Positions 34,428 to 43,698 of a stretch of DNA of 64,000 nucleotides are shown piece by piece (within the stretch, counting starts at the first letter, position 1; every line of letters begins with the position of its first letter). Origin of the DNA: Bordetella parapertussis. GTDB taxonomy: Bacteria; Pseudomonadota; Gammaproteobacteria; Burkholderiales; Burkholderiaceae_B. The translations under genes were made by a program, and so were the position numbers. The notes beneath the pieces were generated by a model. The model worked only from the letters and a program-made list of their open reading frames with translations, was not told the DNA's origin and did no database searches. The DNA lies in the NCBI GenBank assembly GCA_945903445.1, contig CAMDNZ010000011.1, positions 14,545 to 78,544 of the forward strand. The letters run 5' to 3'.

Positions 34428-35048
34428 TTATCCGCGGCGTTCGACGAATTGCCTCTGAAACTCCAACAGCACTCGGCGAGTTGATAAAGGCCGTCCTGTC
34501 AGTTGTTCGGTCAGCTTTTGGCGCAGCTGCATTCGCAGTTCGGGCTCGATGGTGGGATCGGTAAAGTCGGGTTCTGGGCCCGGCATACCGTAACCGCTTT
34601 CTCGCAGCAATACCCACTCGAATCGTCGCAATGCACCTGCAGCGCGCACGCCTGCGGCGCGGCCATCGGCCCCCAATTGAATCAGCGCAGCGTCGTAGGC
34701 ATCGAACAGCAAGGGATGAGGGTCTTCCCGCGGAAGAAACCGCAGAAGCAGCTCGTTCATATACCAGCCCGACATCAGGGCCGCACCGGTCAATGCGCGA
34801 ATACCGGCGACTTCGGCACGCGTCAGGGTTTTGACTTCACCCGCACCCGTCCATGACAGGGCCAAAGGCTGAAATGCGCCGAGCACGGGGCGCAAGGTCG
34901 AATAAGGTCGTTTCGCGCCCTTGGCCACCATCGCCACGCAGCCATGATCGCGTGAGAACACTTGCGCAATCAGCGAAGTCTCGCGCCAGGCTGTGGCATG
35001 CAACAGATAGGCCGTGCTATCGTGAACTGCGCGAGACCGCTTCGTCAT
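34428..35048 (-). CDS. recO: DNA repair protein RecO (short form)
   Basis: RecFOR mediator loading RecA on gapped DNA. The N-terminal OB-fold is clear: AYLLHATAWRETSLIAQVFSRD and AKGAKRPYSTLRPVLGAFQPL, then GWYMNELLLRFLPREDPHP. At 206 residues it is shorter than the usual 240-260: after LRRFEWVLLRESGYG the mid-region with its central insertion is nearly absent and the protein goes straight to the C-terminal helix pair (STRRVLLEFQRQFV). It follows era by 9 bases at the tail of the rpoE-to-recO gene string. Confidence 0.9.
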   Translation of the reverse strand: MTKRSRAVHDSTAYLLHATAWRETSLIAQVFSRDHGCVAMVAKGAKRPYSTLRPVLGAFQPLALSWTGAGEVKTLTRAEVAGIRALTGAALMSGWYMNELLLRFLPREDPHPLLFDAYDAALIQLGADGRAAGVRAAGALRRFEWVLLRESGYGMPGPEPDFTDPTIEPELRMQLRQKLTEQLTGRPLSTRRVLLEFQRQFVERRG

Positions 35049-35057
35049 GAGTCGCGC

Positions 35058-35945
35058 TTATTCGTAGCCCAGATCGCGCAAAGCACCTTCACGATCGGAC
35101 CAGCCCCGGCGAACCTTGATGTATACCTCCAGGTGTACGGGCTTGTCCATCAACTTGGCAATATCCTGCCGTGCCTCGGAGGCGATGCGCTTCATGTGCG
35201 CGCCACCCGCGCCCAGCAAAATCGGCCGATGGCTGTCGCGTTCGACCACCACGCACGCAGCGATACGGGCATGACCATCGGTTTCTTCCCATTGCTCGAT
35301 CACGACCGTGCAGCCGTAGGGCAACTCGTCGCCGACTAGGCGGAAGATCTTTTCGCGCACCAGCTCGGCGGCGATGAAGCGCATCGGACGATCGGTGAGC
35401 GTGTCGGCTTCGAACATCGGCTCGCTTTCGGGCAAGCGGGCCGCGATCTCGTCCAGCAAGGCATCGAGCTGTCGATTCTTAGCGGCGCTGACCGGGACGA
35501 CCGCGCCGTAATCGTGCAGGCCGGCCAGTCGTGCCACATAGGGGAACAATTCGTCGCGCTGCTTGAGCGCGTCGATCTTGTTGACCGCCAGAATGCTGCG
35601 AGCGCCAGCCGGAATGATGGGTAGCAATTGCGCATCGCCCTCGGACCATTTACCGGCTTCGACCACATGAACCACGACATCCACCTGCGCCAGGGCCTGC
35701 GTGACCACGCGATTCATCATGCGGTTCATGGCACCGCCATGGCGAGTCTGAAACCCGGGCGTATCGACGAACACGAACTGCTCGTGCTCGCGCGTAAGCA
35801 CGCCCTGAATGCGGTGACGTGTGGTTTGCGCCTTGCGCGAAACGATGGAAATTTTGTTGCCGATCAAGGCGTTGGTCAGCGTCGATTTGCCCACGTTAGG
35901 ACGGCCGACGATAGCCACAAAGCCGCAGCGAAACGGTTGGGTCAT
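35058..35945 (-). CDS. era: GTPase Era
   Basis: Ribosome-assembly GTPase that binds the 3' end of 16S rRNA. 295 residues with G1 GRPNVGKST (14-22), G3 DTPG, G4 NKID and a C-terminal KH domain (GAGGAHMKRIASEARQDIAKLMDKPV continuing LEVYIKVRRGW). The ATG at 35945 overlaps the rnc stop as ATGA; the long open frame upstream of it is rnc antiframe. The rnc-era-recO order is conserved. Confidence 0.97.
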   Translation of the reverse strand: MTQPFRCGFVAIVGRPNVGKSTLTNALIGNKISIVSRKAQTTRHRIQGVLTREHEQFVFVDTPGFQTRHGGAMNRMMNRVVTQALAQVDVVVHVVEAGKWSEGDAQLLPIIPAGARSILAVNKIDALKQRDELFPYVARLAGLHDYGAVVPVSAAKNRQLDALLDEIAARLPESEPMFEADTLTDRPMRFIAAELVREKIFRLVGDELPYGCTVVIEQWEETDGHARIAACVVVERDSHRPILLGAGGAHMKRIASEARQDIAKLMDKPVHLEVYIKVRRGWSDREGALRDLGYE

Positions 35946-36700
35946 TTGTTTTCCTGCGCAACCGCGACCGGTAGCGTAAGTTGAGCGGATTTGCGAGCCC
36001 GCTTGCGGGCGGCCTTCGGCGCCGGGGCGGCTTCCAGTAAGGCGAGCACCTCTTTGGCACCGGCTTGTTCGGCAGCTCGCCGACTGGCACCTGTGGCCGA
36101 CACGCTGATGTCCAGCGCGGGAACAGCACATTGCACTTCGAATTGCTGGCTGTGAGCTGCCCCGTGCGTGGCCACTACGGTGTAGACAGGCAAAGCGAGC
36201 TTGCGACCCTGCAACACCTCTTGTAATAGCGTCTTGCTGTCCTTGCCCAAGGTGGCGGGATCCATGCTGTCCAGCACAGGCTGGTATAGACGACTGACCA
36301 CGCCGTGCGCCGCGTCGAAACCGCCATCAATGTAGACCGCACCGAACAGGGCTTCGAGCGTATCGGCCAAAATGGACGGCCGCTTAAAGCCGCCGCTTTT
36401 CATCTCGCCTTCTCCCAGGCGCAGATAGGCCGACAGCCCGATGCGTTGACCGATGTCGGCCAAGGAGCCCTGTTTGACCAGATTGGCGCGCAGCCGTGAC
36501 AGGTCGCCTTCGTCGATCTGATCGAAGCGGGCATATAACAAAGCGGCGACCACGACGTTCAGTACGGAATCACCCAGAAATTCGAGACGCTCGTTGTGAT
36601 GAGCGCTATGGCTGCGATGGGTTAGCGCCTGCTCAAGCAGCTTGGGCTGCTTGAAAGCGTATTGCAGGAGGCCCTCCAGGGCGGCATTAGGCTGACGCAT
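35942..36700 (-). CDS. rnc: Ribonuclease III
   Basis: Double-strand-specific endonuclease for rRNA and mRNA processing. The 252-residue protein has the signature HNERLEFLGDSVLN (catalytic Glu40 and Asp44), the second acidic motif EALFGAVYIDGGFD and a C-terminal dsRNA-binding domain ending in a Lys/Arg-rich tail. The ATG at 36700 shares one base with the lepB stop (TGATG), indicating coupling. Confidence 0.96.
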   Translation of the reverse strand: MRQPNAALEGLLQYAFKQPKLLEQALTHRSHSAHHNERLEFLGDSVLNVVVAALLYARFDQIDEGDLSRLRANLVKQGSLADIGQRIGLSAYLRLGEGEMKSGGFKRPSILADTLEALFGAVYIDGGFDAAHGVVSRLYQPVLDSMDPATLGKDSKTLLQEVLQGRKLALPVYTVVATHGAAHSQQFEVQCAVPALDISVSATGASRRAAEQAGAKEVLALLEAAPAPKAARKRARKSAQLTLPVAVAQENK

Positions 36701-37599
36701 CAATCAAAACGGCCGATCCGGCCAAGATCCCCAAAATTCATCCAGATGAAAAACGCCTTACCGACGACGTTCCGGTCGGGCACGAAGCCCCAGTAACGGC
36801 TGTCGGCACTATTGTCGCGATTATCGCCCATGGCGAAGTAATGCCCCTCAGGCACGGTACACCGCAAGCCGTTACGGGCGTATTCGCAGTTCTCCCGATG
36901 CGGGAAGGCCCAGATCGGCGAGTAATCCTGCGCACGGCGCGGGTCCACCAAAATCTTGTGTGCCACGTCACCCAGTTTTTCGTCGAACTGAGCGATGTAG
37001 GATACGCGGTCCGGCTCGTAATAATCGCCGTCGCGAGTGCGCGCCACTTCGTTGCCGTTCACGTAGAGCTTTTTATCGACATAGGCGATTTCGTCACCCG
37101 GTACGCCGACGACTCGCTTGATGTAATCGATTTCGGGTTCGACCGGATAACGAAACACCATCACGTCGCCGCGCTGCGGCGAACCCAGATCGACCACCTT
37201 TTTGTCGACGATGGGCAAACGCACGCCATAGGAAAATTTGTTCACCAGGATCAAATCGCCCGACTGCAAGGTGGGCAGCATCGAACCCGAGGGAATGCGA
37301 AAGGGCTCGACCACGAAAGAACGCAGGACGAATACGAACAGAATGACCGGAAAAAAGCTGACGGCGTATTCGATCCACCACGGGGCTTTGCCTGCACGGG
37401 CGATGGCTTCCTGGCGCTGGCGGACGATATCGCCGCCATCGGTGGGAATGTTGCCGCTACCGTGCTGGCTATCGAATTGCGCCGCTGCGGCCTGCACGCG
37501 CGCCGCGCGCGCTCGCCGAGCGACGAAGAAATCGTAGGTCCAGACGATGCCGGTTACGATCAGCAGGATGAAGAGAACCAGCGCGAAATTCCAACTCAT
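36700..37599 (-). CDS. lepB: Signal peptidase I
   Basis: Inner-membrane serine protease removing Sec and Tat signal peptides. 299 residues, with two N-terminal membrane helices (about 5-24 and 78-94), catalytic Ser106 in RIPSGSMLPTL and Lys161 in DYIKRVVGVPGDE, plus GDNRDNSADSRYWGFVP (boxes D/E). It lies 19 bases after lepA. Confidence 0.97.
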   Translation of the reverse strand: MSWNFALVLFILLIVTGIVWTYDFFVARRARAARVQAAAAQFDSQHGSGNIPTDGGDIVRQRQEAIARAGKAPWWIEYAVSFFPVILFVFVLRSFVVEPFRIPSGSMLPTLQSGDLILVNKFSYGVRLPIVDKKVVDLGSPQRGDVMVFRYPVEPEIDYIKRVVGVPGDEIAYVDKKLYVNGNEVARTRDGDYYEPDRVSYIAQFDEKLGDVAHKILVDPRRAQDYSPIWAFPHRENCEYARNGLRCTVPEGHYFAMGDNRDNSADSRYWGFVPDRNVVGKAFFIWMNFGDLGRIGRFD

Positions 37600-37618
37600 G
37601 GTGTGAAACCTTAATTTG

Positions 37619-39412
37619 TTATTTGTCGTCGACCTGCAAGATAGCCAGAAAGGCTTCCTGCGGAATCTCGACGCTGCCGACCTGCTTCATGCGTTTCTTA
37701 CCCGCTTTCTGCTTTTCCAACAGCTTGCGCTTACGCGAAATATCGCCGCCATAACACTTGGCCAATACGTTCTTGCGCAACGCTTTGACGTTCTCGCGCG
37801 CCACGATTTCGGCACCGATGGCCGCCTGAATTGCGACGTCGTACATCTGACGCGGGATCAGCTCGCGCATGCGCGAGACCACATCCCGACCCCGATAACG
37901 CGCCACGCTGCGGTGCGCGATGATGGCCAGTGCATCGACCCGGTCGCTATTGATCAGCAGGTCGAGTTTCACCACATCGGCATTACGGTATTCCAGGAAT
38001 TCGTAATCCATCGAGGCATAACCGCGCGAGACCGATTTCAGCTTGTCGAAGAAGTCCAACACGATTTCGGCCAACGGAATTTCGTACACCAGGTGAACCT
38101 GACGGCCGTGGTAGCTCATGTTCATCTGGTTGCCGCGCTTGTTATTGCACAGGGTCATGACTGGCCCGACGTACTCTTGCGGCATGAACAGCGTGACCTT
38201 AACGATCGGCTCTCGAATCTCTTCGATCTGCCCCACTTCAGGCATGCGCGAAGGGCTTTCGACCATGATCACCGTCTGATCGCGGCGCAAGACCTCGTAG
38301 ACCACCGACGGCGCGGTGGTAATGATGTCCATATCGAACTCGCGTTCCAGACGCTCCTGCACGATTTCCATGTGCAAAAGACCCAGAAAACCGCAACGGA
38401 AACCGAAGCCCAACGCTTGCGACACCTCGGGTTCGAACATCAGGGATGCATCATTGAGCTTGAGCTTTTCGAGCGAGTCGCGCAATTGATCGTATTCGCT
38501 GCTCTCGACCGGATACAGGCCGGCGAACACCTGCGGCTGGACTTCCTTGAAGCCCGGCAAAGCTCGTGGCGCAGGCTTCGCGGCCAGCGTGATGGTGTCG
38601 CCCACTTTGGCGTGCGCGAGTTCTTTGATGCCGGCGATGATGAAACCCACCTCGCCTGCCGACAAGTGAGGTCGCTGCTGCGACTTCGGGGTGAACACAC
38701 CGACCTGCTCGCACAGGTGAGTCGCATTGGCCGCCATCAGCAGAATCTTGTCTTTGGGTTTGAGCGTGCCGTTGACGATACGTACCAGCATGACCACACC
38801 GACGTAGTTGTCGAACCACGAATCGATGATGAGGGCTTGCAAGGGCGCGGTCGGATCGCCCTCGGGTGCCGGAATGCGGGCGATGACGGCCTCGAGGATG
38901 TCGTCGATACCCATGCCGCTTTTGGCGCTGGCCAGAATCGCGTTCTCGGCATCGATGCCGATGACGTCTTCGATTTCCTGACGTGCACCCTCAGGGTCGG
39001 CTTGCGGCAAGTCCATCTTGTTCAGGACCGGAACGACTTCGACGCCCAACTCGATAGCGGTATAACAATTGGCGACCGTCTGCGCCTCGACGCCTTGGGA
39101 CGCATCAACCACCAGCAGCGCACCTTCGCAGGCCGACAGCGACCGGCTGACTTCATAAGAGAAGTCGACGTGACCCGGGGTGTCGATCAAGTTGAGCGCA
39201 TAGATCTTGCCGTCGGCGGCCTTGTATTGGAGGGCGGCCGTCTGCGCCTTAATAGTAATGCCACGTTCACGCTCGATGTCCATCGAATCGAGCACTTGTG
39301 CGGACATCTCCCGGTCGGCCAAGCCGCCGCAACGGTGGATCAAACGATCCGCCAGCGTGGATTTGCCGTGGTCGATGTGGGCAATGATGGAGAAGTTGCG
39401 AATGTGCTGCAT
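37619..39412 (-). CDS. lepA: Elongation factor 4 (LepA)
   Basis: Ribosomal back-translocating GTPase. 597 residues starting MQHIRNFSIIAHIDHGKSTL (G1), then DTPGHVDFSYEVSRSLSACE (G3) and NKMDLP (G4), with a C-terminal YHGRQVHLVYEIPLAE region and Lys/Arg-rich tail. An upstream in-frame ATG at 39547 would add 45 residues overlapping the hairpin at 39491-39507 and is rejected. Confidence 0.97.
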   Translation of the reverse strand: MQHIRNFSIIAHIDHGKSTLADRLIHRCGGLADREMSAQVLDSMDIERERGITIKAQTAALQYKAADGKIYALNLIDTPGHVDFSYEVSRSLSACEGALLVVDASQGVEAQTVANCYTAIELGVEVVPVLNKMDLPQADPEGARQEIEDVIGIDAENAILASAKSGMGIDDILEAVIARIPAPEGDPTAPLQALIIDSWFDNYVGVVMLVRIVNGTLKPKDKILLMAANATHLCEQVGVFTPKSQQRPHLSAGEVGFIIAGIKELAHAKVGDTITLAAKPAPRALPGFKEVQPQVFAGLYPVESSEYDQLRDSLEKLKLNDASLMFEPEVSQALGFGFRCGFLGLLHMEIVQERLEREFDMDIITTAPSVVYEVLRRDQTVIMVESPSRMPEVGQIEEIREPIVKVTLFMPQEYVGPVMTLCNNKRGNQMNMSYHGRQVHLVYEIPLAEIVLDFFDKLKSVSRGYASMDYEFLEYRNADVVKLDLLINSDRVDALAIIAHRSVARYRGRDVVSRMRELIPRQMYDVAIQAAIGAEIVARENVKALRKNVLAKCYGGDISRKRKLLEKQKAGKKRMKQVGSVEIPQEAFLAILQVDDK

Positions 39413-39490
39413 AACCAGTGCGCCGCGAGGCGAAAAATAGAGGGCTCGGCTAAAGCCCGAGACACGAAATGCACCGAGACACAAAAGAAA

Positions 39491-39507
39491 GGGGGCTTTA
39501 CGCCCCC
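39491..39507. terminator. G/C-rich hairpin between degP and lepA
   Basis: GGGGGC and GCCCCC pair over TTTAC, flanked by A- and T-containing runs. Located in the 179-base spacer between degP and lepA, it could attenuate read-through from the rpoE operon into lepA-lepB. Confidence 0.55.
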
Positions 39508-39591
39508 CTTCCCCGGCCATCCGGCCCCTCGGCCCCAGAAAAGCCAAAGGGTTATTCGGCAGTCAACCGAACATTTTAGCTGTTCTCGCGC

Positions 39592-41094
39592 TTATTTGTT
39601 TGGCGCGATCACCACCCACTGCGTGACGTCGGCGCGGCGAACCAACACGCCAGCGGAACGCCCGGCCTGTAATGCGCCCACCACCTTGTTAAATTGTTTC
39701 ACATCCGTGATGTCGCTTTCGTTGATGGTCAGGACGATATCGCCCGCCGCGATGCCAGCCTCGGCGGCGGCGCCGGACGACTGCTTGACCTGCACGCCAC
39801 GGTCGATGCCGAGCTTCTTTCGAATCTCGGCGGGGACGCTGATCGCCACAATGCCCAAGGCATTGCCAGCACTAGCCGTTTCTTCGGTTTCAGCCTTGGC
39901 GGCGATCGCTTCGCTCGGAATTTCCTCGACCTTGACGTCCACCGTCAGGCGTTTGCCCTTGCGCCAGAGTTCCAGTTTACCGGTCGTGCCCGGCGCAGTG
40001 CCGCCTACGATACGTGGCAAATCGCTCCAACGGACGATTTCGGCGCCATTAAAACCCAAGATCACGTCGCCCGGCATCACTTTGGCCGCCTCGGCCGGAC
40101 CGCCCGGTTGCACGCCACTGACCAAAGCACCCTGTGCTTTGGGCAGGCCGATGGCCTTGGCCACTTCCTGGCTCACTTCGCCGATCTGCACACCAATCAG
40201 ACCGCGTGTAACTTTGCCGGTTTTCTTGAGCTGCTCCTGGACTCTCATGGCTTCGTCGATGGGGATCGCCAGCGAGATGCCCATGAAGCCGCCGCTACGC
40301 GAGACGATCTGCGAATTGATGCCCACGACTTCGCCGTGCAGGTTGAGCAGCGGCCCACCGGAGTTACCCGGATTGACCGCCACATCGGTCTGAATGAATG
40401 GCAAGTACTCGCCGGTATCACGGCCAATGGCGCTGACGATGCCCGCGGTCACGGTTGAATCCAGACCGAAGGGCGAGCCGATGGCCAGCACCCAGTTGCC
40501 TTTTTTCAGCGCTCTGGGATCGCCGATCGGCAAGGACGCCATGCCGGTTGCATCGATCTTGATCAAGGCGACATCGGTACGCTCGTCGCGTCCGATCAGC
40601 TTGGCTTTGAACTCACGACCGTCGGTCAGGGTGACGAAAATATCCGTCGCATCCGCCACCACGTGGTTATTGGTCAGGATGTATCCATCCTGCGAGATGA
40701 AAAACCCCGAACCCAGACCGCGCGGTACGGTGCGGCCTTCGGGCGTACCGCCGCGCGGACTGGGCATGGGACCCTGACCGCGACCATCGCCGCCCGGGGG
40801 CTGGAAATCGGGGCCAAAGAAGTATCGGAACAATTCGTAGGGGTCGCCACCCGGTTGGCCATTACGGCCCGGCATCATGGCTCGCGTAGGAACCGTGGCG
40901 GTCGTGCGAATGTTGACGACGGCGGGATCGGCGCGCTCGACGATAGCGGTGAAATCCGGCAGCGACACCAGCGGCGCCTGCGCAGCGGCCGTTTGCGCCA
41001 AGGCGTTCGACACCGGCAACATGCCCGCAGACAGGGCGAGCGCCACCGAGGTGCTCAACAAGAGACGCCTTGCGGCGGGACGAATGACTTTCAT
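39592..41094 (-). CDS. degP: Periplasmic serine protease DegP/MucD
   Basis: HtrA-family protease-chaperone for misfolded envelope proteins. 500 residues: signal peptide ending ALA, an insertion rich in Gly/Pro (residues 75-120, the LA loop), catalytic triad His144 (NNHVVADA), Asp174 (RTDVALIK) and Ser245 (GNSGGPLL), then two PDZ domains (about 285-385 and 405-495). The ATG at 41094 begins the signal peptide. Its place after rseB, the mucD position, fits control by sigma-E. Confidence 0.96.
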   Translation of the reverse strand: MKVIRPAARRLLLSTSVALALSAGMLPVSNALAQTAAAQAPLVSLPDFTAIVERADPAVVNIRTTATVPTRAMMPGRNGQPGGDPYELFRYFFGPDFQPPGGDGRGQGPMPSPRGGTPEGRTVPRGLGSGFFISQDGYILTNNHVVADATDIFVTLTDGREFKAKLIGRDERTDVALIKIDATGMASLPIGDPRALKKGNWVLAIGSPFGLDSTVTAGIVSAIGRDTGEYLPFIQTDVAVNPGNSGGPLLNLHGEVVGINSQIVSRSGGFMGISLAIPIDEAMRVQEQLKKTGKVTRGLIGVQIGEVSQEVAKAIGLPKAQGALVSGVQPGGPAEAAKVMPGDVILGFNGAEIVRWSDLPRIVGGTAPGTTGKLELWRKGKRLTVDVKVEEIPSEAIAAKAETEETASAGNALGIVAISVPAEIRKKLGIDRGVQVKQSSGAAAEAGIAAGDIVLTINESDITDVKQFNKVVGALQAGRSAGVLVRRADVTQWVVIAPNK

Positions 41095-41138
41095 TGTGAA
41101 CTCCGAAAAAACACCTCGCCCGACGTGCGACACCGCAC

Positions 41139-42203
41139 TCAGTCGGGTAATGGAACGTACTCGGTCGACTCGGCCAGCTCTTGTAGGGTGCTCACGGGGA
41201 CTTCACCCATGGCGGTCAACCAGAAATCGGCGATACGCGTACCGAAGACGTTGACCGCACCGTGCTTGGCCGGACCTTGTTTCTTTTGCACCGAGCCTCG
41301 GGTGCTGTAGGGCTCGATGAACACCGAGATTGCGGCCAGTCCATCGGAGAAGACGATCTGGCTGACCTTGAGCGGATCGCCCATGACGCGCTCGACCTGC
41401 ATGACCGGCACGAAACCCGGTGGTGGAGGCACGCGCCAGCCCTTGCCCGCGAGATCGACCGGGGTCATGGCCGATCGAACTACCGTCCAATCCTGGGTAG
41501 ACCAGGACGGTCGCAGCGACTCGGCGACGATACCCTCGCCCACTTTGACCGAGCTGAACATGACCTGCTCGATCACGCTACGGTCGGCCGCCAAGGTTTG
41601 CGCCTTGAGCAACAGGCCGGTATCGGCGTCGGCACACAGCTTATAGCCGTAGCGGCGGCCATCCAGAGGTTCGATCATGACCAGATGACAGGCGCGGCCG
41701 GCCACCCGCCGGGTGCCGGGCACAGCCGTCACCCGATAATTCTGGCTCAAACCCGAAGGATCGCCCAGCAACAAGCCTGGAAAACGATCGGTTCGACGGC
41801 GTTCGAGCAAGACCTTCTTGCGCTGAGGCATCAGACAACGCACTTCGTCGTTGTGCCGGATGAATTCGAGCGGCTCGCCGTCCAGGACTTCCAAGCGCTC
41901 GCGCGACCCCGTGCCATCCACCATGTGAACGACTTGGGAGGACTGCGTAAATCCACCTTGGGAATAGACGAACACGCCCGAGTAATCGAGCTGGCGGGCA
42001 GCCTCCTGGATGCGCGCCAGCAACTGCAAAGGATCGGCAGGCGTATCGGATGCGGCGCGCACCGGCGCAGACATCGCCACGCAAGCGAGCGCGGCAAGCG
42101 CGGCGACCATGCCGCAACGCAAGACCTGCTGGCTACGCCACAGCCAGCGCGCACTCGCCTGAGCGATGTCGTCGGAGCGATCGTCGAGGGACAATGTCGC
42201 CAT
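41139..42203 (-). CDS. rseB: Sigma-E regulatory protein RseB/MucB
   Basis: Periplasmic protein that binds RseA and shields it from proteolysis until lipoprotein or LPS signals displace it. 354 residues; hydrophobic signal around residues 30-50 ending VRAA, then LLARIQEAARQLDYSGVFVYSQGG and the two-domain RseB pattern with YKLCADADTGLLLK and a C-terminal SVFIEPY...FGTRIADFWLTAMGEVP. The ATG overlaps the rseA stop by one base. The signal sequence is preceded by a longer cytoplasmic-looking N-region than usual. Confidence 0.92.
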   Translation of the reverse strand: MATLSLDDRSDDIAQASARWLWRSQQVLRCGMVAALAALACVAMSAPVRAASDTPADPLQLLARIQEAARQLDYSGVFVYSQGGFTQSSQVVHMVDGTGSRERLEVLDGEPLEFIRHNDEVRCLMPQRKKVLLERRRTDRFPGLLLGDPSGLSQNYRVTAVPGTRRVAGRACHLVMIEPLDGRRYGYKLCADADTGLLLKAQTLAADRSVIEQVMFSSVKVGEGIVAESLRPSWSTQDWTVVRSAMTPVDLAGKGWRVPPPPGFVPVMQVERVMGDPLKVSQIVFSDGLAAISVFIEPYSTRGSVQKKQGPAKHGAVNVFGTRIADFWLTAMGEVPVSTLQELAESTEYVPLPD

Positions 42204-42706
42204 CAACGGCCAGCACCTTCAAAAGAGACCTGACGAATGGCGCTGGGACCAGCCATCTGGCGATGTGCTTCGAGGTAAGCGGACAAGGCCGTGTCGTCGG
42301 CAACGGGGGGCGTGGCGTCGGCCAGGATCTGAGCGGCGCCGCCGCCATCGGCATTGCCGCCGACCAACGCAGGCTGGGCTACCCACACCACCGTCGCTAC
42401 GGCTGCCGCCATGGCCGCACCGGATAGACCCATGCGCCATGCCCCTCGCCGCGAGCGACGCGGTGCCGCGACGATCGGCAACTCGGCATCCAGTGCGCGC
42501 GACAGGCGCGCATGGAACTGCGCCGAGGGCTGCACCGCCAGCTCGTTGCTGCGCATCACGTCGCCGATCAGATGATAGGTGTCCCACACCTGGCGATTGA
42601 CTTGAATCGAGGGCAGATCGTGATCGTCCATCGGCTGGCCGTCAAGCCAGGCCGAAAGAATCTCGCGGTTGGAAACATCTGTAGAAGTAGTTTGGGCGTT
42701 TTGCAT
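42203..42706 (-). CDS. rseA: Anti-sigma-E factor RseA/MucA
   Basis: Single-pass inner-membrane protein. Residues about 10-75 form the cytoplasmic sigma-binding domain (REILSAWLDGQ, WDTYHLIGDVMRSNE), a membrane helix lies at about 91-110 (MGLSGAAMAAAVATVVWVA), and a periplasmic tail for RseB binding and DegS/RseP cleavage follows. 167 residues. It begins 12 bases after rpoE. Confidence 0.92.
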   Translation of the reverse strand: MQNAQTTSTDVSNREILSAWLDGQPMDDHDLPSIQVNRQVWDTYHLIGDVMRSNELAVQPSAQFHARLSRALDAELPIVAAPRRSRRGAWRMGLSGAAMAAAVATVVWVAQPALVGGNADGGGAAQILADATPPVADDTALSAYLEAHRQMAGPSAIRQVSFEGAGR

Positions 42707-42718
42707 GGCTATGCGTCC

Positions 42719-43318
42719 TTACCAACGACGCTCGGTGTCAGTACCTAGCAGCGGGCGCAGCCGGGTGGCAATGGCTTCGCGCGCGCGGAAAATACGCGAC
42801 CGGACGGTGCCGATCGGGCAATCCATACTCTGGGCGATGTCTTCGTAACTCATACCTTCCATCTCGCGCATGACGATCGCGGTGCGTAACTCTTCAGGTA
42901 AAGCCTGAATCGCGGCATTGACCGTCTCGGCAATTTCACGGCTGGCCACCATGGATTCTGGTGTGCTGTTATCCGTTAGGTTGTCGGTTTCGTTAAAAGT
43001 TTCACCATCTTCTGTTTCCAGTGCATTGGGCGTGCTGGGGCGGCGTCCACGTGCCGCCAACCAGTTGCGGGCCGTATTGATGGCGATGCGATACAACCAG
43101 GTATAAAAAGCACTATCGCCGCGAAATTGCGGCAGCGCACGATAAGCCTTGATAAAAGCCTCTTGCGCGACGTCCTCGACCTCGTGGGGGTCGCGGATCA
43201 TCCGCGACAACAGCCGCATGATCTTGCGCTGATACTTGAGCACCAGCAAATCGAACGCTTTCTTGTCGCCGCGCTGAACGCGAGCGACAAGTTCGGCGTC
43301 GACATCATTGGGATTCAT
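42719..43318 (-). CDS. rpoE: RNA polymerase sigma-E factor (envelope stress)
   Basis: ECF sigma factor of 199 residues with region 2 (DLLVLKYQRKIMRLLSRMIRD, EDVAQEAFIKAYRAL, FYTWLYRIAINTARNWL) and region 4 (ALPEELRTAIVMREMEGMSY continuing EDIAQSMDCPIGTVRSRIFRAREAI). It is encoded with its anti-sigma factor and DegP. The ATG overlaps the stop of the ygfX-like gene as ATGA. Confidence 0.97.
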   Translation of the reverse strand: MNPNDVDAELVARVQRGDKKAFDLLVLKYQRKIMRLLSRMIRDPHEVEDVAQEAFIKAYRALPQFRGDSAFYTWLYRIAINTARNWLAARGRRPSTPNALETEDGETFNETDNLTDNSTPESMVASREIAETVNAAIQALPEELRTAIVMREMEGMSYEDIAQSMDCPIGTVRSRIFRAREAIATRLRPLLGTDTERRW

Positions 43319-43698
43319 CGCGCCTCACTGTGTACAGCCAAGGGATCGGGCATGTGTGCGGCAACGCACAATGCCCGCCAACAAGGGGGACGCACCGCAC
43401 AACGCCACAGCGTCACCGCCGGGTGCTGCACAGGATGCCCCGCAGCGATGTTATCTGCCCACGAAGCGGAAAAAACAATCCAACCGCAACCCGTCGACCA
43501 GACCGGGGGGGCCAATGGCCACCACTGCGTCCCCACGCGGGCCTGCCAGCGGCCTTTCGGCAATCGCCGCAACGCCCGCAGGCCCCGAGGACGACGCTGA
43601 GCCAAACCGCCGAGTCTTGTACCGGTACAAGCCGGCAGCGCAATAAGCAGTGCGCTGTCGCCCCGCGGGCGGGCGGGGCGACGAGTGCGATCAGACAC
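43315..43698 (-). CDS. Probable YgfX-like membrane protein between fabF and rpoE
   Basis: A 127-residue frame using GTG at 43698 that overlaps the end of fabF, and whose stop overlaps the rpoE start. The pattern LPKGRWQARVGTQWWPLAPPVW followed by a hydrophobic stretch (STGCGWIVFSASWAD), then VTLWRCAVRPPCWRALCVAAHMP, resembles YgfX proteins, which have a basic tail RLRV-type motif after LVLW. The N-terminus is Arg/Pro-rich and less convincing. The tight overlaps on both sides support a real gene, but the family call is tentative; YgfX in E. coli acts with SdhE/CptB or on cell division proteins. Confidence 0.55.
   Translation of the reverse strand: MSDRTRRPARPRGDSALLIALPACTGTRLGGLAQRRPRGLRALRRLPKGRWQARVGTQWWPLAPPVWSTGCGWIVFSASWADNIAAGHPVQHPAVTLWRCAVRPPCWRALCVAAHMPDPLAVHSEAR

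Noticed and set aside
37616..40393. 925-codon open frame on the plus strand
   Set aside because: Antisense to lepA and part of degP; a GC-rich third-position shadow with no recognisable motifs or ribosome site.
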